From Desulfocapsaceae bacterium (GTDB lineage: Bacteria > Desulfobacterota > Desulfobulbia > Desulfobulbales > Desulfocapsaceae), in assembly GCA_030653035.1 (NCBI GenBank), contig JAUSAB010000075.1:1-64000 (forward strand): a stretch of 64,000 nt of DNA, in the 5' to 3' direction. Made by a program: the position numbers and the translations under genes. The notes under the pieces were generated by a model. It was not told the origin of the DNA. It worked only from the letters and a program-made list of their open reading frames with translations, and did no database searches. Each line of letters starts with the position of its first letter. Positions within the stretch are counted from its first letter, which is position 1. This document shows, piece by piece, positions 31,860-39,637 of the stretch.

Positions 31860-34037
31860 CTACCACATAGCGCGGATGATTTCCACGCGAGCGAGTTGTT
31901 CTGTTCGCTGGGAGTCGGTCTTTATGTAGTTTTGGTCGGTGAATTGATAACTGAGACGTGTTGTCCAGATGCGGTAGCGGAACTCAAGGCCGGCCTTGAG
32001 GCCGGTATTTTCCGTTTCTTCGAAATCGCTAATGTTCTTGTCGTAAAAACCCTCAAGGCGAAGTTTTGACCATCTATTCAGCAGCCAGTCACAGGTGGCA
32101 ATCCCGCCGTAAAAATCATTGGTCTCGTCGTGGTCTTTATAGTCTGTTTGGCCAAGATATCCCTTAACCGATAAGTAAATTGGTAACTGGGGTCTGTAGG
32201 ACAGCGTTTCTTGTATCTCGCTCCGGGTATAGGCTGGAGAGGATAGGCGGTTGTTGTCCTCATAACTGAGAGAAGTGCTTGACCAACCGATATCATAGCG
32301 GATATTGGTCCTTTGAATGGTGTCGTCGATCAGGTTTTGCGGCGTCTCACCAGAGAGAATGTTCTGCGTTATCCTAGTGATATTATAAGAAAAATACCAG
32401 TCATGCCAGAGATCGAAATTGAATCCGTAATTTTCGGTAAGCAAGGCGTCGTTATATGCTGCATCTCGCTGATAACGGTAGGTGACTGCAACGATTTGTC
32501 CATCAGTTATCGAACCGAAAGGCACGCGGTGTATCCGGACATAGCCGTTAATCTTTTCAACTGTGTAGTCAATGTTTTCAATATAAACGATGGTCCCGGA
32601 ATTGTTGGAGACAATGATGGAATCAAGGTTGACGTTATAATGATTCAGATAAATTTCATTATTAAGGCTGAGAAGATGTGTCTCATTGGTAACCAGGGCC
32701 TCGTTTGAGGTAAATCCGCTGCGGTCAGTGTAAAGATAGTCCCAGCCGCTATTCAAACCTAGCGTAGTCCAGGAAAGGGGACGGCTGTAGGAGAAATTGA
32801 GGAAACCGTCCCCTGTGGTCTCCTTTCCGTCGAAGTAATTGTTCCAACTTCCCCTGCTGCCGACATTGGTGGTCAGATTTTCATAAAGCAGGTGTGTCAG
32901 CCCGGCATCAAGTGTTGTCATGTCAGAACTGAAATCACCAGATTCCTGCCGGGTATGGGAAGCTGAATAGTTTGACTGCAAATTGGGGGTATGGCGCCAG
33001 CCCAGGTGTTCTCTGAAATTGAGGTTTTGCGTATCGAACCAGCCTGATTCCTGGGTACTGTAGGTCATGGCCGAGTCCAAGGTGACTCTATTGTCATCAG
33101 TGACGCGATAGTTGTTAAACAGATTATTATTAAAAGTTTTTATCTGGTTCGTGAGATTATTGCTGCTTGTCTTATCACCACCGCTGCTCCTCTTGTCATC
33201 ACTATAGGTGGAGGTCAGGTGAGTGTTACTTTTTTCGGTCTGATGTTCGGATGACAGGTTGAAGTCATCATGGGTATCATTTGATGTGTAAAAACCGGTT
33301 TGTTCATCCTCTGTGTGGTTATATCCAGCCGTGCTGGGCAGGATCTTGTATTTGAGTTGTCCATTGGCGCCATAGGAGTTGGAAATGGACTCGGTGTTAC
33401 CTGAGAAGGCAGCCCATTCAGATGTCTCCTGACGATTGCCAAAAATGTTGAGTGTATAGGGCTTGGCCTCCAAAAATGTCGCTGACATGGAATAATCCGG
33501 GGCAAAGGAGCTGGTTCTAGCCGTTTCACCTTGAATCGGTTCCTCTATTGATTGGATCAATTCCGGTCCAATCATCAGCGAGTATTTCATAAGAGCAGGA
33601 CTGTAAACCCATCCTGAAGTTTGGATGTTTAATTGCTCTTTAAATTTGTGGCTGGTGTCCGTGTCCGTTATACCGTTATGTGTCTGTGAGTTGTTTTTAA
33701 ATTCATAAGTGAGTTGCCCACCCACGGTAGGCCTTTTAATAAAATAATATTGTTTTTGCTGGCGGCTTTGTTTGCCGTTTTCAGGCTGTTTTGTCAGCCA
33801 TCGTTGCAATATTGTCTTGACCGGCAATGCCTCCTGGACAACAGGTTCAACTGGTTTTGAACTTTTTTCTTCGTTCAATTCCTCAATGTTTATGCTGTCG
33901 ATAGTCGGGGCAACAGGCTCAACTGATTCCGAACTTTTTTCTTCGGCGTAGATGAGCGCTGGATCGACAAAAAGAAGAAACAGTGATGCAAAGGTAAGCA
34001 GGGAAAGCGTCAATATATTAAAGCAAAAGTGTTTCAT
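31860..34037 (-). CDS. Predicted outer-membrane beta-barrel (porin of a cytochrome conduit)
   Basis: A 725-residue protein with a signal peptide (to ~residue 31), a short Glu/Pro-rich linker with a repeated EEKSSxxVEPV motif, then ~600 residues of alternating-hydrophobicity strands rich in Tyr, Trp, Asn, Ser and Thr, ending in an aromatic residue (RAMW). Many strand pairs read like LTYEFKNNSQTH and LRLEGFYDKNISDFEE. It has no haem motif. In Desulfobacterota such barrels with adjacent multihaem cytochromes form porin-cytochrome conduits; strand count and pore size cannot be judged here. It is the first gene of the operon running to 29059. Confidence 0.82.
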   Translation of the reverse strand: MKHFCFNILTLSLLTFASLFLLFVDPALIYAEEKSSESVEPVAPTIDSINIEELNEEKSSKPVEPVVQEALPVKTILQRWLTKQPENGKQSRQQKQYYFIKRPTVGGQLTYEFKNNSQTHNGITDTDTSHKFKEQLNIQTSGWVYSPALMKYSLMIGPELIQSIEEPIQGETARTSSFAPDYSMSATFLEAKPYTLNIFGNRQETSEWAAFSGNTESISNSYGANGQLKYKILPSTAGYNHTEDEQTGFYTSNDTHDDFNLSSEHQTEKSNTHLTSTYSDDKRSSGGDKTSSNNLTNQIKTFNNNLFNNYRVTDDNRVTLDSAMTYSTQESGWFDTQNLNFREHLGWRHTPNLQSNYSASHTRQESGDFSSDMTTLDAGLTHLLYENLTTNVGSRGSWNNYFDGKETTGDGFLNFSYSRPLSWTTLGLNSGWDYLYTDRSGFTSNEALVTNETHLLSLNNEIYLNHYNVNLDSIIVSNNSGTIVYIENIDYTVEKINGYVRIHRVPFGSITDGQIVAVTYRYQRDAAYNDALLTENYGFNFDLWHDWYFSYNITRITQNILSGETPQNLIDDTIQRTNIRYDIGWSSTSLSYEDNNRLSSPAYTRSEIQETLSYRPQLPIYLSVKGYLGQTDYKDHDETNDFYGGIATCDWLLNRWSKLRLEGFYDKNISDFEETENTGLKAGLEFRYRIWTTRLSYQFTDQNYIKTDSQRTEQLARVEIIRAMW

Positions 34038-34167
34038 TCATGTATGAAAATGAAGGGGTGACAAGCTTTGTTGCTTTTTAAAGTCGTTATAAAATTTTAA
34101 TTTACCGATGGATCAGGCTTGTTAGTTTAAACCTAAAAACGGCAGTTGCCTCATAATACACATATAG

Positions 34168-34250
34168 CTCCCCCTCATCCCACCCCTTCTCCCTCAGGGA
34201 GAAGGGCCAAAAACTCCCTCTCCTTTTGGGAGATGGTCGGGGTGAGGGAA
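34168..34250. repeat. REP-like palindromic repeat
   Basis: Contains the perfect palindrome CCCTTCTCCCTCAGGGAGAAGGG, preceded by CCCCCTCATCC and followed by a second imperfect hairpin (CTCTCCTTTTGGGAGA) and GGTGAGGG. A related element occurs at 51264-51432. This is the style of the intergenic REP families of many bacteria. Confidence 0.75.
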
Positions 34251-34418
34251 AAGCTTAGCAATACAATAAGTTATTGCAAAACAACCGTGTCTAACTGCCG
34301 TTTTCAGTTTAAAACAAACTAACAAGACGAGCAAAATCATTACAGTATCTTATGGTTTGTGAAAAACTTACCACATTCTTGCTATACATTTTGATATTTT
34401 TTACTGTATAAAATTTTC

Positions 34419-34472
34419 TTATTAACAGCAATGAAAAATGAATATTCATTCATTTTTCATTGCTGTTAATAA
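34419..34472. repeat. Perfect 25-bp inverted repeat
   Basis: Two exactly complementary 25-bp arms flank a 4-nt loop (ATTC). The left arm starts TTATTAACAGCAATG. It is AT-rich with no T run after it, so it is not a normal terminator. It lies ~380 bp upstream of the barrel gene. Confidence 0.85.
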
Positions 34473-34719
34473 CGCTCTGATATTAATATAATTAATAATC
34501 TTGTTTTTCCTGTTAGGGATATATGTTGTCTTGTGTGCGATACCATGGCGATATATATATATAAATTATTGTTTGTAGAATGGATGTTTTGTGAAAAGCA
34601 GCAAAGTTGTGAGGTTTGTAGTTTTTTAAGGAAGAGATAACTAAGAATATTTGTTTTCAGCTATTAATACTCGAATTCGAAGTTTACGCTTGTCCGTGAG
34701 ACTTCGACGTGAAGATTCT

Positions 34720-34930
34720 GTATGGCTTCCACTGGTTCACATAATGATCGGTAATACGAAAACGTTAACGGTGCTTTTCATGGTTTTTCTTCCAAATACC
34801 TTCAAGAGCATCTCGATGAGTTTTGTTACCGCATTAATCAGAGGTTCTGGAAACAGGAACTTCAACTATGTTTGCTCAACACATGCCTTGCTCATGTACC
34901 AATTTGGGTTGCTGAGTTTTATACATAGCC
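34720..34930 (+). pseudogene. C-terminal remnant of an IS1595-type transposase
   Basis: Plus-strand reading gives LPLVHIMIGNTKT in one frame, then after a frameshift NGAFHGFSSKYLQEHLDEF, CYRINQRFW and a stop at 34928. The H-G-SxKYLQxYLDEFxYRxNRR signature is that of IS1595-family transposases. Only the last ~70 codons remain, with a frameshift. The region 34473-34719 shows nothing else I can name. Confidence 0.75.
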
Positions 34931-34963
34931 ATTTTATAAAAAATGTCTGCCAGATAAACATTT

Positions 34964-35665
34964 TTACCTTCCTGGTTCCTGGTTTCCGGGAACCAGGACA
35001 ACAGGGATCTTAATTTCTTTGTACTCTTTTGTCAGCAGGTTTTTGTCAATGCCCATGTGCGGGTTGTGACAGGAGAGACATTCTTCTCCTTTTTGATGTG
35101 CTGGCGTTGCCAGGAATTTCCCTTCTTTGTGACAGGGAAGGCAGAGTATGGACGGTGCCTGACGCAGGGTTTTTACGTTATTGCTTTGATGCGGATCGTG
35201 GCATGCCAGGCAGTCACCCTTTGCCGCTGTGTTGTGCAGCCACAGATTGTCGGTCATGGCCCGTTTTGCAGTTTTGTCCTTATGGCATTGGGTGCAGAGC
35301 TCGTTTTTGGGAAGGGTCAACTTTCCGGGCTTGCCACCGCCTGTTTCAAAAACAGTTGCCGGTGTTCTCTTGACGCCGGGAGTGCCGAATGTGCCCATGC
35401 TTTCATGACAGGGATTACAGGTGCCTGCCGCCCAAACCGGGTGTGAAAACAGAGGTTTGGGAGCTGCCTGGGCTGGTTTTTCGAGAATCGTTGCAGGGGA
35501 GGGCGACGGCTGCTCTTTGACTTCGGCAACTGATTCCGAAGCATCCAGAGGCGGGACGCCGGTAAAGAAAAATGTGAGTACCTGATGCCGTGCTTGCGGC
35601 TCACATCCTGCCAGGAGGGCCGTCAAGGAAAGTATCATAGCGATGTGAGCGGACACCCTGACCAT
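34964..35665 (-). CDS. Pentahaem lipoprotein cytochrome
   Basis: A 233-residue protein with a lipobox (LLAGC, Cys ~21), a Pro/Ala-rich linker (~40-75) and five CXXCH motifs (CNPCH, CTQCH, CLACH, CLPCH, CLSCH) with doubled-CXXCH spacing (CHDPHQSNNVKTL, CHNPHMGIDKNLL). The C-terminal VPGNQEPGR runs into a GGTTCC/GGAACC palindrome (34973-35001), so the last codons may derive from a repeat. It follows the NHL lipoprotein gene by ~48 bp in the same direction, and is likely an outer-membrane-anchored electron carrier. Confidence 0.9.
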   Translation of the reverse strand: MVRVSAHIAMILSLTALLAGCEPQARHQVLTFFFTGVPPLDASESVAEVKEQPSPSPATILEKPAQAAPKPLFSHPVWAAGTCNPCHESMGTFGTPGVKRTPATVFETGGGKPGKLTLPKNELCTQCHKDKTAKRAMTDNLWLHNTAAKGDCLACHDPHQSNNVKTLRQAPSILCLPCHKEGKFLATPAHQKGEECLSCHNPHMGIDKNLLTKEYKEIKIPVVLVPGNQEPGR

Positions 35666-35713
35666 TTCTATTTCCCTTGTTGTCTCTCAATCAAGCAAGT
35701 TTTTGAAGGAGGG

Positions 35714-36802
35714 TTATTTGCCTGTCCAGTCGCCGTAGCCGTACACGTTGACTTTATTGGGCCCGGTTAGATTGCAGACATAGAGGAGATATTTCAGTTT
35801 GAAATCTTTGTCGGCATATTTGTTGAAAAACTTGACATTGTCATAATCAATGCGCAACCCTGCAGGCAGGTACAAATTCCCGGGACCGACTCCAGGACCA
35901 CCAAAAAATAAAAGCAGTTGGGCATTCTCGTTAAAAATCTGAATCTGTTCCGAGGCGGCATCGACGATATACAGATGTCCTTCACGGTCAATATCCAGCC
36001 CCTTAGGGCGAGCCAGACCGCCCACCTCATCGCCGTGAAAGCCGAAAACTTTGACGAATTTTCCATCGGGGTCAAATTTCTGGATCCTGAAATTAAAACC
36101 ATCAGTGACAAAGAGGTTGCCTTGGTTGTCAACCGTGATATTGGTTGGTTTGTAGAGTTCTCCTTCTGCTGCACCACCTTTACCAATGAGGAGTACTGTT
36201 TTGCCGGAGTCTTTATCGAGCACGACAATCTGGTTTTTGGGCATGTCGCAGACAAAAATGCGGTTGCCGTGAACGGCAACATCGACGGGTTTCTCAAATA
36301 TCTCTTTGTTGCCATAGGCTCGGACAAATTCATTTTTAGCATCAAAGACCACAATCTGTTGTCGCTTTATGTCGGCAACATATTTGACATCGTCCTCACT
36401 GACCCATATTCCCGAAGGGGTAGCGAGAGCTCCTGGGCCTTTATCTTCCAACATCTTGAAGCTGTTTTCGGCCAGATCCATAATGACTATCTTGTTGGCC
36501 GCTCTGTCTGTAAGATATATTTTCCCTAGAGAAGAGCTGACGGCGTAGGGCCTCCCGATAGCTGAAAAAGATTCCTTCGGTCCCGAGAGAAAAGTATCCA
36601 AACCATTGCTTTTGCTGTCTCCCAGATCTTCTTCCGAGGATATGGCGGTGAGAAACTGCAGTCTGGGTTGATCCGGTGGCTGCGGGTAGAAGGTTACCGC
36701 TGCCTTTTCTTCCACATGTTGGGCGGCGCAGGCGCTGAGAATAAAAAGACAGAGTAGTGTATACAGCCCCTGCTTGAAGATAAAGAGTTGAGTTCTCGGC
36801 AT
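35714..36802 (-). CDS. Second NHL-repeat lipoprotein
   Basis: A 362-residue protein with a lipobox (ILSAC, Cys ~25) and NHL blades from ~85 to ~325 (IGRPYAVSSSLGKIYLTDRA, PTNITVDNQGNLFVTDGFNF, PKGLDIDREGHLYIVDAASE). The opening PRLQFLTAISSEEDL matches PRIRFISSISKPEDF of the NHL lipoprotein at 30771, so the two are paralogues. Each is followed by a cytochrome gene, suggesting repeated lipoprotein-plus-cytochrome units in this locus. Confidence 0.88.
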   Translation of the reverse strand: MPRTQLFIFKQGLYTLLCLFILSACAAQHVEEKAAVTFYPQPPDQPRLQFLTAISSEEDLGDSKSNGLDTFLSGPKESFSAIGRPYAVSSSLGKIYLTDRAANKIVIMDLAENSFKMLEDKGPGALATPSGIWVSEDDVKYVADIKRQQIVVFDAKNEFVRAYGNKEIFEKPVDVAVHGNRIFVCDMPKNQIVVLDKDSGKTVLLIGKGGAAEGELYKPTNITVDNQGNLFVTDGFNFRIQKFDPDGKFVKVFGFHGDEVGGLARPKGLDIDREGHLYIVDAASEQIQIFNENAQLLLFFGGPGVGPGNLYLPAGLRIDYDNVKFFNKYADKDFKLKYLLYVCNLTGPNKVNVYGYGDWTGK

Positions 36803-36963
36803 GGTAGTCTTTGATGGTTGCGTAAAAAAATATGCAAAAAAACTTTATTTGCGAAGCGGCTACAATTTCAAAAATGAGTCACAGGCAGTCGATACTGCAG
36901 TGACTGGCCACTTGTACCGATAAAGCAGATAAAATATCTTTGGTAGGCTGTCATCAGTTTTTT

Positions 36964-37018
36964 AAAAAAAAAGCCAGTCCATACATTAGAAGTTCTTAAG
37001 GAATATGTATGGACCGGC
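36964..37018 (-). terminator. Strong intrinsic terminator of the 4-haem cytochrome
   Basis: On the minus strand a ~14-bp stem (GCCGGTCCATACAT paired with ATGTATGGACTGGC) is followed by nine T residues. It lies 31 bp after the stop at 37049 and isolates that gene from the NHL gene at 36802. Confidence 0.9.
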
Positions 37019-37048
37019 AGCAGGCAGGGGATGAATCTGACCAAACTC

Positions 37049-37672
37049 TTATTTGCTGTGACACTCAAGACAAAGTTCAGATCTTACCATAGTCACATTG
37101 ACCAGTTTGGGAAGACTGTACTTGTTATGGACATCATGACAGGATCCGCATTCCACCTGGTCAGCACCGGCACCAAACAGTTTAATTGACACTGGCAAAC
37201 TAGCTATAGCGTTCAGTCCACCGACATCAGCAAGAGGGTCATATTTAATAGATATCGGGTGGTCGTTGCTCAATGCAACCCCGAGATTGGCGGTGGTGGA
37301 GGGATAAGCTGCTTGGATTGTTAGGGAGCCAGCATGGGCGGTATAGGCGTCAATCGCTGTCACGCCATCATGACAGGAAAGACAAAATTTGGATACTCCT
37401 TGTGGTGTAGCCTGAGCGAGACCATCGAGTGTTGGACTATCGTACATCACGAACGTCTGTGTGGTATTATCATGATTCCACAAGACCTCATTTAAAGCGT
37501 TTTTGTTATTATGCGGGGCATGGCAGGGCAAGCAGATTTGTCCGGTCGCTGTCATAAAACCAGTTGCTGTGGCAAAATCATGTTTAGACCCTGTGATTAC
37601 AGCGGATGCCGTGGCACACACCCCCAAGCCTCCAAGCAATGCAAGTGATGTAACTAATAACTTTTTTTTCAT
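37049..37672 (-). CDS. Tetrahaem c-type cytochrome
   Basis: A 207-residue exported protein (signal peptide to ~ASAVI) with CLPCH, CLSCH, CGSCH and CLECH. Shared landmarks with the 5- and 12-haem proteins are GSKHDFATA, CHAPHNN, LWNHDNTTQTFVMYDSPTL, FCLSCHDGVTAIDAY and NDHPISIKYD. GGGGAGAAAT precedes the ATG. It has its own strong terminator and is probably a monocistronic, possibly abundant, electron carrier. Confidence 0.92.
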   Translation of the reverse strand: MKKKLLVTSLALLGGLGVCATASAVITGSKHDFATATGFMTATGQICLPCHAPHNNKNALNEVLWNHDNTTQTFVMYDSPTLDGLAQATPQGVSKFCLSCHDGVTAIDAYTAHAGSLTIQAAYPSTTANLGVALSNDHPISIKYDPLADVGGLNAIASLPVSIKLFGAGADQVECGSCHDVHNKYSLPKLVNVTMVRSELCLECHSK

Positions 37673-37775
37673 ATTTCTCCCCCTGATCCTGAAAATTATA
37701 TATTACTTCCAGTGTCCAGTGGCTGGAAGCTGTGAAAATCTCCTCAGTTCGCCAGAGGAGATAGAAATTTTTTTA

Positions 37776-37924
37776 ATATGAGCCTCTTGCAAAATGATCT
37801 TTTCGCCCAATCTCTTCGTTATGCTCAAAATTTTATCCTCGGAATATCAACTATATGCCTGCGGTAAAATTTTTCGCATGCCTCTATTTTGGACGAAAAT
37901 CTTCATTTTGCAAGAGGCTCATAT
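37776..37924. mobile_element. MITE-like element, 149 bp
   Basis: Near-perfect terminal inverted repeats begin ATATGAGCCTCTTGCAAAAT at both ends (22 bp exact, then imperfect to ~30 bp). The interior has no coding frame. It lies in the promoter-side region of the 4-haem cytochrome, ~100 bp from its start. A target-site duplication is not clear. Confidence 0.75.
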
Positions 37925-38061
37925 GTTAATAAAATAGACGCTGGAACCTGAAGCTTCAGCCTCAGGTGTCGCTCAACCAAGTATAATCCTTTATGAAGTC
38001 TGGCATATCCATATCATAATCATTTGTCATTGGCAAGCAAGAAATTGGGGTCTGTTTTTTT

Positions 38062-38210
38062 TGTGTGCAAACGGTGTGTTTGCCGATTTTAATAAGCCGG
38101 AATTCTGCTGCCCAATAAGAGGAGACGGTTAATGCTTTTGTGTAAACTGCACGTTTCCCGATTTCAATAAATCGGCATTCTGTCACGAAATAAGATAGGA
38201 AAACAGTTCA
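38062..38210. repeat. Two imperfect tandem 75-bp repeats with hairpins
   Basis: Each unit starts like TGTGCAAACGGTG / TGTGTAAACTGCA and contains a small hairpin (CCGATTTTAATAAGCCGG; CCGATTTCAATAAATCGG). The minus-strand frame at 37962-38186 crosses both units and is probably not a gene. From 38211 to 38665 I see only leader sequence for rsmE. Confidence 0.6.
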
Positions 38211-38665
38211 AGTCTGGCTTTCAATCTCTGATCGGCTATTTACATAAACAGATGCAGGCTGAAAAAAATGGACACCAATGTTTTGCCGAAGAGATAAAAA
38301 AACGGTATCATGTTTTTTCAGGATGGTTTTCTTTAGGGTACTTACGTGCTGGACAGGGTGTCCTTAGATTGCGGTATAATCTCGCAGGTATTCTTTCATG
38401 AACCATGCCATTTGTCAAAAATATTGTGTAAAAAAACAAGGCATTGGAATGTTGAGTTATTCTTGGTGCTGATTGTTTTTCAGCCTGCGTCCTTCTTGGT
38501 TTTTTCCGGAAAACGCAGGCAGAATACGGTGTTGCTTGGCAATAAAAGGCAACAGGATGACAAAAATTGTCACCACGGACGGTTGGTTGATTCCCACGCC
38601 ATAAAGGTTCCTTGAAAAATCGCCATTGAGAATCAAATGATCCTGTTAACTTCACAACGTATCGT

Positions 38666-39412
38666 ATGAACATTATCCTCATAGAACAACAGGAAGTCCA
38701 AGGGGGCAGGGTATTTCTTACTGATCGTCGGGCCACGCACCTGATCAAGGTGCTGCAGGTGCGGTTCGGTGATACTGTGCGGGTAGGGATCATTGACGGA
38801 CCAAGGGGGTGCGGCAAGGTTGCGGCCCTTGGTGCCAAGTTTCCCTTTCAGGTGGAGCTTGACGTGGAGTTTGCTGAAGAGATGGCTGAAAGGCCACCCA
38901 TTGATCTGCTCCTGGCCCTTCCCCGGCCCATTATGCTCAAACGTATTTTCAGTCAGGCCGCAGCCCTGGGGGTTGGGACTCTCTTTATCACCAACGCCCA
39001 GCGCGTAGAAAAGAGCTTTTGGAGTGCGACGCTTCTGAATGAAGAGGAATATCGTCCGCATCTGCTGCAGGGGCTTGAGCAGGCAGTTGATACCAGAGTG
39101 CCGGAGGTTTTTATTTATGAGCGATTCAAACCTTTTATTGAGGACGTGCTTCCGGGCAGAATTGCGCAGTATAGTCATCTTCTGATTGCCCATCCTGACA
39201 GCCCTGGCACCTTGAAAACAGTGATAACGGAACGGCCCGGGCGGATTCTCCTGGCAGTTGGTCCAGAGGGGGGCTGGATTGATTATGAGATTGATCGATT
39301 TGCGGAATGTGGTTTTGTTGCGTTCTCTCTGGGAAAACGGATTCTCAAGGTAGATACGGCGGTGGTTGCTCTCCATGGGCGGTTATCTGAGCGCCGAGAG
39401 AGCTTTTCTTGA
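38666..39412 (+). CDS. rsmE: 16S rRNA (uracil(1498)-N(3))-methyltransferase RsmE
   Basis: 248 residues. The N-terminal PUA-like domain (ATHLIKVLQVRFGDTVRVG) is followed by a SPOUT methyltransferase fold with the trefoil-knot SAM site: LLLALPRPIMLKRIFSQA, LAVGPEGGWIDYEIDRF and SLGKRILKVDTAVVAL. It methylates U1498 of 16S rRNA. The ILKVDTA segment replaces the more usual ILRxETA. Its ribosome-binding site is weak. It is the first plus-strand gene after the cytochrome locus. Confidence 0.93.
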   Translation: MNIILIEQQEVQGGRVFLTDRRATHLIKVLQVRFGDTVRVGIIDGPRGCGKVAALGAKFPFQVELDVEFAEEMAERPPIDLLLALPRPIMLKRIFSQAAALGVGTLFITNAQRVEKSFWSATLLNEEEYRPHLLQGLEQAVDTRVPEVFIYERFKPFIEDVLPGRIAQYSHLLIAHPDSPGTLKTVITERPGRILLAVGPEGGWIDYEIDRFAECGFVAFSLGKRILKVDTAVVALHGRLSERRESFS

Positions 39413-39446
39413 AGAAAGTTTTTCCGGCTTTCATTAATTCCAAAAA

Positions 39447-39552
39447 GCATTCAAGTTGCCACCGAGAAGGCAAACGAGCGGCAGCGGAGCAGTACGGGTT
39501 AGTACGGTGAGGAGCCGCGCAGTGCAGCCGACGAAGGTGCCGGCTTGAATGC
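39447..39552. repeat. 106-bp structured intergenic repeat
   Basis: Ends are complementary (GCATTCAAGTTGCCACC ... GGTGCCGGCTTGAATGC). The interior is GC-rich with short repeats (AGTACGGGTTAGTACGG) and differs from the AT-rich flanks. It lies between rsmE and gpmI with no coding frame and resembles a dispersed repeat, though I see only one copy here. Confidence 0.55.
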
Positions 39553-39637
39553 AAATTGGAAGAAGCAAGATTGTCGCCGATATTATTGAATGCAGAGAAA
39601 GATATATTTTAGGGAATTGTTGTCAACAGGAGAAGAT

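Noticed and set aside
34651-35013. 120-codon plus-strand frame as a real gene
   Set aside because: It crosses two frames of an IS1595-type transposase remnant and runs into the 5-haem cytochrome gene.
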